DNA of 64,000 nt. It comes from an uncultured Winogradskyella sp. (GTDB lineage: Bacteria; Bacteroidota; Bacteroidia; Flavobacteriales; Flavobacteriaceae). The notes below the pieces were generated by a model, which was not told where the DNA came from, ran no database searches, and was given only the letters and a program-made list of their open reading frames with translations. Location of the stretch: positions 124,001 through 188,000 of the forward strand of contig NZ_CANLYI010000004.1 in NCBI RefSeq assembly GCF_947495255.1, written 5' to 3'. Of the stretch, positions 58,237-64,000 are shown one piece after another (the stretch's first letter is position 1; each line of letters starts with the position of its first letter). A program made the translations under genes and the position numbers.

Positions 58237-60231
58237 ATGACAAAGAAGAAATCTCTGTTTGTTATAACCTTACTCATTTTAGGTTTTGCTTTATACTCAT
58301 TTTACACGTTTTATATAGACAATAATGATAATTTGAAGTCTATATACTTAGTGCCAGAAGATGCGGTTTATATCATAGAAACTCAGGATCCTATTGATAA
58401 TTGGAATGACATTAGCAAAAGTGATATTTGGAAACACCTTAACACCAATTCTTATTTTAATGAATTAGCAGAAAGCCTTAATAAAATTGATACCATTTTT
58501 AAACAAGAAAAAAGTATTTTTAATAGAATTGGGAATAGAGAAATTTTAATATCTGCACATGTTTATAAGCCTAAGAAATATGATTTTTTCTATGTAGTAG
58601 ATTTACAGAAAATCGCAAAATTAAATATTCTAAAAAATCATTTAAACACCTTTACAAATAGTAATTATAAGGTGAGTAAGCGTAAATATCATAATCATGA
58701 AATTATAGAAATTTATGATGTTATAGAACGCGAAACTCTACATATTAGTTTTATTAAAAACCAAATGATAGCGTCTTATGTGCATTCTTTAGTTGAAGCA
58801 TCTATAGATCAATATCTAGAACCTAAGATTGGTAGAAATTTAGATTTTATTGAAGTTGAAAAAGAGGTTGGATATGGTGATATGTTTAGATTATACGTGC
58901 AGTACCAATATCTAGATGAGTATTTAAAAGTTTTTACTAACGATTCTGGTTCCTTAACAAAAACGCTGAGTAGTAGTTTACATTTTAGTGGGTTTAATTT
59001 TGATGTGGATGATAATTCCATCACAGCAAATGGCATCACCAATTTTAATGAAGAGGTTAGTTTATATTTAAAATCACTTCAGAATTCTGGAAATAGCTCT
59101 AGAAGAATTACAGAAATAGCACCAAAACAAACGGCCTTTTATTTAAGTTTTACTTTTGATCGTTTTGATAAATTCTACACAAATTTTGAAAACGTTTTAA
59201 AAGAAAAACCAGAAGAATTTAAAGCTTATTTAGATGGCACAGAACAAATTGAAAATTTCTTAAAAATAGATTTAAAAAAGCATTTTATAAGTTGGGTAGA
59301 TGATGAAGTAGCCTTAATTCAATTACACTCAACGGTTACAAATTCTAAAAAGGATGTTGCTTTTATTTTAAAAACAACGGATAGTGATGATGCTAAAAAG
59401 AATCTACAATTTATTTTAGAACAGATACGACGAAAAAGTCCGGTAAAATTTAAAGAAGTCAGTTACAAAGGGCATTCTATTAACTTTATGGACATTAAAG
59501 GTTTTTTTAAAATCGTATTAGGTGATTTATTTAAGGAAATTGATAAACCGTATTTTACTATTATAGATGATTATGTAGTGTTTAGTAATCACCCAAATAC
59601 ATTGAAGAGTATAATTACCAGCTACATTAATGACGAAACACTTGCAAATTTTGAACCTTTCGAAGATTTTGATAATAATTTTGATAGTAGGTCTAGTGTT
59701 TTTGCATACATCAATTCACCAAATTTATATAATAGTGCCTATAACTTTGTAGATGCTAATACAAAAAAGGAATTGAGGAATAATAAGGATTATTTTATTT
59801 GTTTTTCTCAAATTGGCATTCAACTAAAATCAGAAAATGACCTTTTTGAAACTAAAATTGTGGTAGACTATGAGGACCCTAAAATTGTAAAAACTAAATA
59901 TACATTTACAGATTCACCAATTAGTAACAAAGGAAACACAACGAGTAAACAAATAGAAATAACAGAGGAGACTATTAATAAAGAAACCGTTTTTAATATT
60001 AAAGAAATTTTCCCTTCAGATTTAACGGCTAAAAAATTTGAAAAGAAATACTACAACGGTAAACCAAGATTCTCTGTAGAGCTTAAAAATGGATTAAAAC
60101 AAGGCGACTATTTAGAGTATTACAATAATGGAAAATTAAAAATAAAAGGAAAATACAAACGAGATAAACAAGATGGTACTTGGCGTGTTTATAATTACAA
60201 AGGCGATGTTGTATTTAAAAAACGATTCTAA
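58237..60231 (+). CDS. DUF3352-like protein with C-terminal YwqK/MORN-like repeats
   Basis: N-terminal TM; C-terminal YYNGKPRFSVELKNGLKQGDYLEYYNNGKLKIKGKYKRDKQDGTWRVYNYKGDV. Confidence 0.65.
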   Translation: MTKKKSLFVITLLILGFALYSFYTFYIDNNDNLKSIYLVPEDAVYIIETQDPIDNWNDISKSDIWKHLNTNSYFNELAESLNKIDTIFKQEKSIFNRIGNREILISAHVYKPKKYDFFYVVDLQKIAKLNILKNHLNTFTNSNYKVSKRKYHNHEIIEIYDVIERETLHISFIKNQMIASYVHSLVEASIDQYLEPKIGRNLDFIEVEKEVGYGDMFRLYVQYQYLDEYLKVFTNDSGSLTKTLSSSLHFSGFNFDVDDNSITANGITNFNEEVSLYLKSLQNSGNSSRRITEIAPKQTAFYLSFTFDRFDKFYTNFENVLKEKPEEFKAYLDGTEQIENFLKIDLKKHFISWVDDEVALIQLHSTVTNSKKDVAFILKTTDSDDAKKNLQFILEQIRRKSPVKFKEVSYKGHSINFMDIKGFFKIVLGDLFKEIDKPYFTIIDDYVVFSNHPNTLKSIITSYINDETLANFEPFEDFDNNFDSRSSVFAYINSPNLYNSAYNFVDANTKKELRNNKDYFICFSQIGIQLKSENDLFETKIVVDYEDPKIVKTKYTFTDSPISNKGNTTSKQIEITEETINKETVFNIKEIFPSDLTAKKFEKKYYNGKPRFSVELKNGLKQGDYLEYYNNGKLKIKGKYKRDKQDGTWRVYNYKGDVVFKKRF

Positions 60232-60248
60232 GCTAAGAAACATAAAAT

Positions 60249-60286
60249 AAAAAAGAGCACAACCAATTAGTTGTGCTCTTTTTTAA
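60249..60286. terminator. bidirectional terminator
   Basis: AAAAGAGCACAAC-caatta-GTTGTGCTCTTTT between convergent genes. Confidence 0.88.
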
Positions 60287-60303
60287 TTAAGATGATTAAT
60301 GAT

Positions 60304-62106
60304 TTACTCTAAAGTAAATACATTATTCGCTCTGTTTACATCTGCCATCATTTTAGAATGGTCAATTTCAACAGATTTTACAGCTTTTTTAGCATCAAAA
60401 GAATAGGTTGGCATTGCCCAAGCCCAATCATTGATAATAGTAGCTGAGGTTGGCTTTTCGCCACGCATCATTTGTAAAGGAATGTAAAAATCTTCAGTAG
60501 TTCCGTCTGTATAAGTTACAGAAAGATCAATAGGCATTGGCATTAAACCAATACGATCTAAAGTAATTGTGTTTCCTTCAACTGTATTTATACCATAGTC
60601 AATAGTGTTTGTAGTTTGTGCAAAATCTATAAAATACCAATCGAGTTCAAAATCTGTAACACGTTCTGCAGTTCTAATAATATCAAATGGTTTTGGGTGC
60701 TTAAAAGAAAAATCATAAAAATATTTTTTAATGGTTTTATCTAAATTATCATCGCCAATTACATAACCTAATTGCGCTAAGAATACAGCACCTTTACTAT
60801 AGGCAGCAGCTCCATAAACCTGATTGAATTTGTAACGGTCAGAATGTGTAGTCAATGGTTGTTCATAACCAGAATTAGCTAAACCAATGTAACCTCTATA
60901 AGAACCTGAAAGCGGATTAGGATTTTTATCATCCTTAAGCGAGTTCATTGCTAATGCAGAAATGTAACTAGTAAAACCTTCATCCATCCACTCATGTTTA
61001 GACTCGTTAGATGCTAACAAAAACTGAAACCAAGTATGTGCTAATTCATGCGCTGTAACGCCTAATAAGCTACCGTATTTACGTTTTCCAGTAATTAAGG
61101 TGCACATAGCATATTCCATTCCACCATCACCACCTTGAATAACCGAATACTGTTTGTAAGGATACTGACCAACATGAGTACTAAAGAAATCCATAAGTTT
61201 TGCTGTTTCAGCCGGTAACTTTTTCCAATTATCTAAATACGCTTGCTCTAAATCTTTTTTATAGTAGAAGTGAAGCAATGGACCATTTGGCATCTGAAAC
61301 GTATCATGTATAAAATCTGGATCTGCAGCCCAAGTAAAATCGTGCACATTAGGTGCTTTAAAATGATGGGTTTTCTTTCCAGATTTTTTTGTTGGTTCAC
61401 CTTGTAAATAGCCTGTACCACCAACAACATAATTTTTGTCGATTGTAAGCTTTACATCAAAGTTTCCCCAAACACCATGAAATTCTCTTCCAATATATGG
61501 ATCTGCATGCCAACCTTCGTCATCGTATTCTGCTAATTTAGGATACCATTGCGACATTGATAAAGCAACACCTTCCTCGTTATCTCTACCAGAACGACGA
61601 ATTTGAACAGGAACTTGAGCATCAAAATCCATATCAAAAGTTACTTTTTCACCTGGTTGAATAGGTTGATTTAATTTCACCTCTAAAACCGTTCCTACAG
61701 TTTCGTAAGAAATAGAAGTTCCATTTTGCTTTAACCCATTAACTTTAATATAACCTATTTCATTAGGTTGAAGTTTGCTAATACGGTCTGCAATTTTTGG
61801 ACTAGGATCCTTGATTGTACGTGAGCGCACATCCATTTCACTTCCAGGTTGAAAGGCATTAAAAAATAAATGATAATAGACTCTATTCAGTACATCTGGC
61901 GAGTTGTTAGTATAAACTAACTTCTGTTTGCCTTTGTACTGATAGTTGTTAACATCCATATCAATATCCATAGAATAATCTACGTGTTGTTGCCAATAAC
62001 CATTTATTGAATCTGCTACCTTAGTTATTCCTTTTGTAGATGGGTTTGAAGCACCACAAGAAGATAAAACTAAGAATGAGAAAAGGCTAAAAATGAAATG
62101 TTTCAT
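60304..62106 (-). CDS. M1 family aminopeptidase-like metallopeptidase
   Basis: GVTAHELAHTWFQFLLASNESKHEWMDEGFTSY (HExxH-x18-E). Confidence 0.94.
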   Translation of the reverse strand: MKHFIFSLFSFLVLSSCGASNPSTKGITKVADSINGYWQQHVDYSMDIDMDVNNYQYKGKQKLVYTNNSPDVLNRVYYHLFFNAFQPGSEMDVRSRTIKDPSPKIADRISKLQPNEIGYIKVNGLKQNGTSISYETVGTVLEVKLNQPIQPGEKVTFDMDFDAQVPVQIRRSGRDNEEGVALSMSQWYPKLAEYDDEGWHADPYIGREFHGVWGNFDVKLTIDKNYVVGGTGYLQGEPTKKSGKKTHHFKAPNVHDFTWAADPDFIHDTFQMPNGPLLHFYYKKDLEQAYLDNWKKLPAETAKLMDFFSTHVGQYPYKQYSVIQGGDGGMEYAMCTLITGKRKYGSLLGVTAHELAHTWFQFLLASNESKHEWMDEGFTSYISALAMNSLKDDKNPNPLSGSYRGYIGLANSGYEQPLTTHSDRYKFNQVYGAAAYSKGAVFLAQLGYVIGDDNLDKTIKKYFYDFSFKHPKPFDIIRTAERVTDFELDWYFIDFAQTTNTIDYGINTVEGNTITLDRIGLMPMPIDLSVTYTDGTTEDFYIPLQMMRGEKPTSATIINDWAWAMPTYSFDAKKAVKSVEIDHSKMMADVNRANNVFTLE

Positions 62107-62127
62107 GTAAAAATATATTTTATAGAA

Positions 62128-63726
62128 TTATAACTTTGAAGCCATAATTAAAGCATTATAAGCATTAACTATTCTTCCGGTTTTAGACAATTCTGAAAAT
62201 GGTTTCACATCAGAAGCATCACCACCTACAACTACTTTAGTTGTTAATGCTAAGCCAGATTCTAAAATCACTTGTTTTACCTGAGAAGCAGTTAATTTTG
62301 GATAATAAGAACGCACTAAAGCTGCAACACCAGCAACGGCAGGAGAAGCCATAGAAGTTCCACTTATACTCTTATAATCGTTTTCTGGGAATGTAGAATA
62401 AATAGCAGAACCTGGAGCAAATACATCTACGTTGTTTTTTCCGTAGTTAGAAAAACTAGAAACTAATTTAGATCCGTATTTAGATGTTAAAGAACCCACT
62501 CTAATGTACGTATTTGAAATCTCTACGAAATCAACATTATCATCAGGGAAATTAGGTTCAACATCTATGTTTTCACTAGAGTTACCTGCTGCATGTACAA
62601 ATACAACATCGTTATCTGAAGCATATTTTATAGCATCTCTTACCCATTGAGAATGTGGAGAAAAAGATTTACCAAAACTACCGTTAATTACTTTTGCACC
62701 ATTATCTACAGCGTAACGTATTGCTAAGGCAACATCTTTATCATATTCATCGCCATTTGGTACAGCTCTAACAGACATAATTTGTACATTGTTTGCTACA
62801 CCATTTGCACCTAAACCATTGTTACGTTCTGCACCAATAATACCAGCAACGTGTGTTCCATGAGATTCAGATTTTTTTACAGGTTTAACGTTTCCGTTAC
62901 CATAACCTTTATCAGATAAATCGTTAATATCGTCTCCAGTTTTACGACCATTAAAGTCTTTATTTAAGTTAAAGTTTAAACGTTCGTTAATACTTTCTAA
63001 TGCACCATCAATTTCTACAGTAGCTTCTGCTAAAGTTAAACCATTATCGTTCATACCTTGTGCTACTTGAATAGCTTGCGCTAAAGTTTCATCTTCAGTT
63101 TCTACAGTATTAACTTCTTTAATCGTATAATCACTTTTTCCGAAGTGTTTAGTTAAAGTTTTATGTGCATTTTTTACAGCTTGTGCAATTTGATCGTACT
63201 GTGTTTTACGACCTGTCCATAATTGGTAATCTTTATCGTACTGTGCTTTTGCAGCAGTAAAACTTGGGTTAGAGGTATCACCAGAAGCTAAAATACGTAC
63301 AAATTCTAATTGCTCATCGTAAGCATCTCCTAAGAAATTCCATCCATGGATATCATCTACATAACCATTTTTGTCATCATCAATACCATTGTTTGGTATT
63401 TCTCCTTTGTTTGTCCAGATAACACCATCTAAATCTTCATGATCAATATCAATACCAGAATCTATAACGGCAACAATTACAGTTTTACCTTTTTTATTAT
63501 TAATGATTTCAGCATAAGCTTTATCAACACTCATACCAGGAATCGTATCTTTTACAAGATCTAAATGTCCCCAATTATTCTTTTCTGCATCTGTTAGTTC
63601 TGTTACTTTTAACGGTGAAGTATCTATATTTTCAATTGGAGTAGAAATAATATCTCCTGTACCACAACCGAAAAATAGTGTTCCCGCAAATCCTAAGTAA
63701 GCAACTAGTTTGTAATTAAATTTCAT
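62128..63726 (-). CDS. S8 family subtilisin-like serine peptidase lipoprotein
   Basis: VIVAVIDSGIDIDHEDLDG, SHGTHVAGIIGAERNNG, SGTSMASPAVAGVAAL. Confidence 0.96.
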   Translation of the reverse strand: MKFNYKLVAYLGFAGTLFFGCGTGDIISTPIENIDTSPLKVTELTDAEKNNWGHLDLVKDTIPGMSVDKAYAEIINNKKGKTVIVAVIDSGIDIDHEDLDGVIWTNKGEIPNNGIDDDKNGYVDDIHGWNFLGDAYDEQLEFVRILASGDTSNPSFTAAKAQYDKDYQLWTGRKTQYDQIAQAVKNAHKTLTKHFGKSDYTIKEVNTVETEDETLAQAIQVAQGMNDNGLTLAEATVEIDGALESINERLNFNLNKDFNGRKTGDDINDLSDKGYGNGNVKPVKKSESHGTHVAGIIGAERNNGLGANGVANNVQIMSVRAVPNGDEYDKDVALAIRYAVDNGAKVINGSFGKSFSPHSQWVRDAIKYASDNDVVFVHAAGNSSENIDVEPNFPDDNVDFVEISNTYIRVGSLTSKYGSKLVSSFSNYGKNNVDVFAPGSAIYSTFPENDYKSISGTSMASPAVAGVAALVRSYYPKLTASQVKQVILESGLALTTKVVVGGDASDVKPFSELSKTGRIVNAYNALIMASKL

Positions 63727-63744
63727 TTTTTTTGTTTTAAAGCT

Positions 63745-64000
63745 TTAGTTAAATAGTGAGTTTGTTGTAAATGTTTCGTTTAGTCGTACACCTTTTTCAG
63801 TGTGTTTAACTGTTATAATTTCGTTATGAGCATCGTGTTCTAAAAACAGATAGAAGTTGTTATCTGCAGCCATGTTCAAAAATAATTCTTTTTCGTCTAA
63901 TGTTAATAAGGGTCTTGTATCATAACCCATTACAAACGGTAACGGTAAATGACCAACAGTTGGCAATAAATCTGCCATAAAACAAATGGTTTTTCCTTTG
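63745..64000 (-). CDS. MBL-fold metallo-hydrolase, C-terminal part (runs off window end)
   Basis: Frame stays open through the edge: KGKTICFMADLLPTVGHLPLPFVMGYDTRPLLT, typical of MBL-fold hydrolases. Confidence 0.7.
   Translation of the reverse strand, partial: KGKTICFMADLLPTVGHLPLPFVMGYDTRPLLTLDEKELFLNMAADNNFYLFLEHDAHNEIITVKHTEKGVRLNETFTTNSLFN

Noticed and set aside
1-64000. CRISPR arrays, transposases, prophage or defence islands
   Set aside because: No regularly spaced repeats and no recognisable transposase, integrase, phage or defence proteins seen on either strand.

Overview
The window is a low-GC chromosomal segment from a Flavobacteriia-like Bacteroidota bacterium. Support comes from protein families (DUF4837-like, LysM/MltD-like, OmpH, MnmG), TAnnTTTG-type promoters, and both GltX and GlnS being present. 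About 1-20 kb is a surface-polysaccharide locus: a packed minus-strand operon of glycosyltransferases, Wzx/Wzy-like membrane proteins, a polysialyltransferase-like GT, a HAD phosphatase, a CMP-sugar synthetase and a pyruvate-aldolase-like fusion protein. A plus-strand MBOAT/SGNH O-acyltransferase pair interrupts it, and rfbBACD, a Wzz-like protein and a cryptic nucleosidase-like protein follow. About 20-64 kb is mostly core housekeeping genes (pgk, holB, mnmG, ybeY, gltX, glnS, folB, tRNA-Cys, rnr, rpiB, rnpA, proteases). No CRISPR array, transposase or prophage was recognised. The best leads are: (1) an ~0.75 kb AT-rich noncoding rnr-rpiB interval with DnaA-box-like and TGTTAATA repeats, a replication-origin candidate; (2) two parS-like palindromes flanking mnmG ~20 kb away; (3) a putative NeuB-less ulosonic-acid cassette; (4) a divergent acyltransferase module whose SGNH protein shares its N-terminal domain with the neighbouring stand-alone protein; (5) a nucleoside-phosphorylase-like C-terminus in a protein of unknown function. 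All family calls are by eye. No database search or computation was run.
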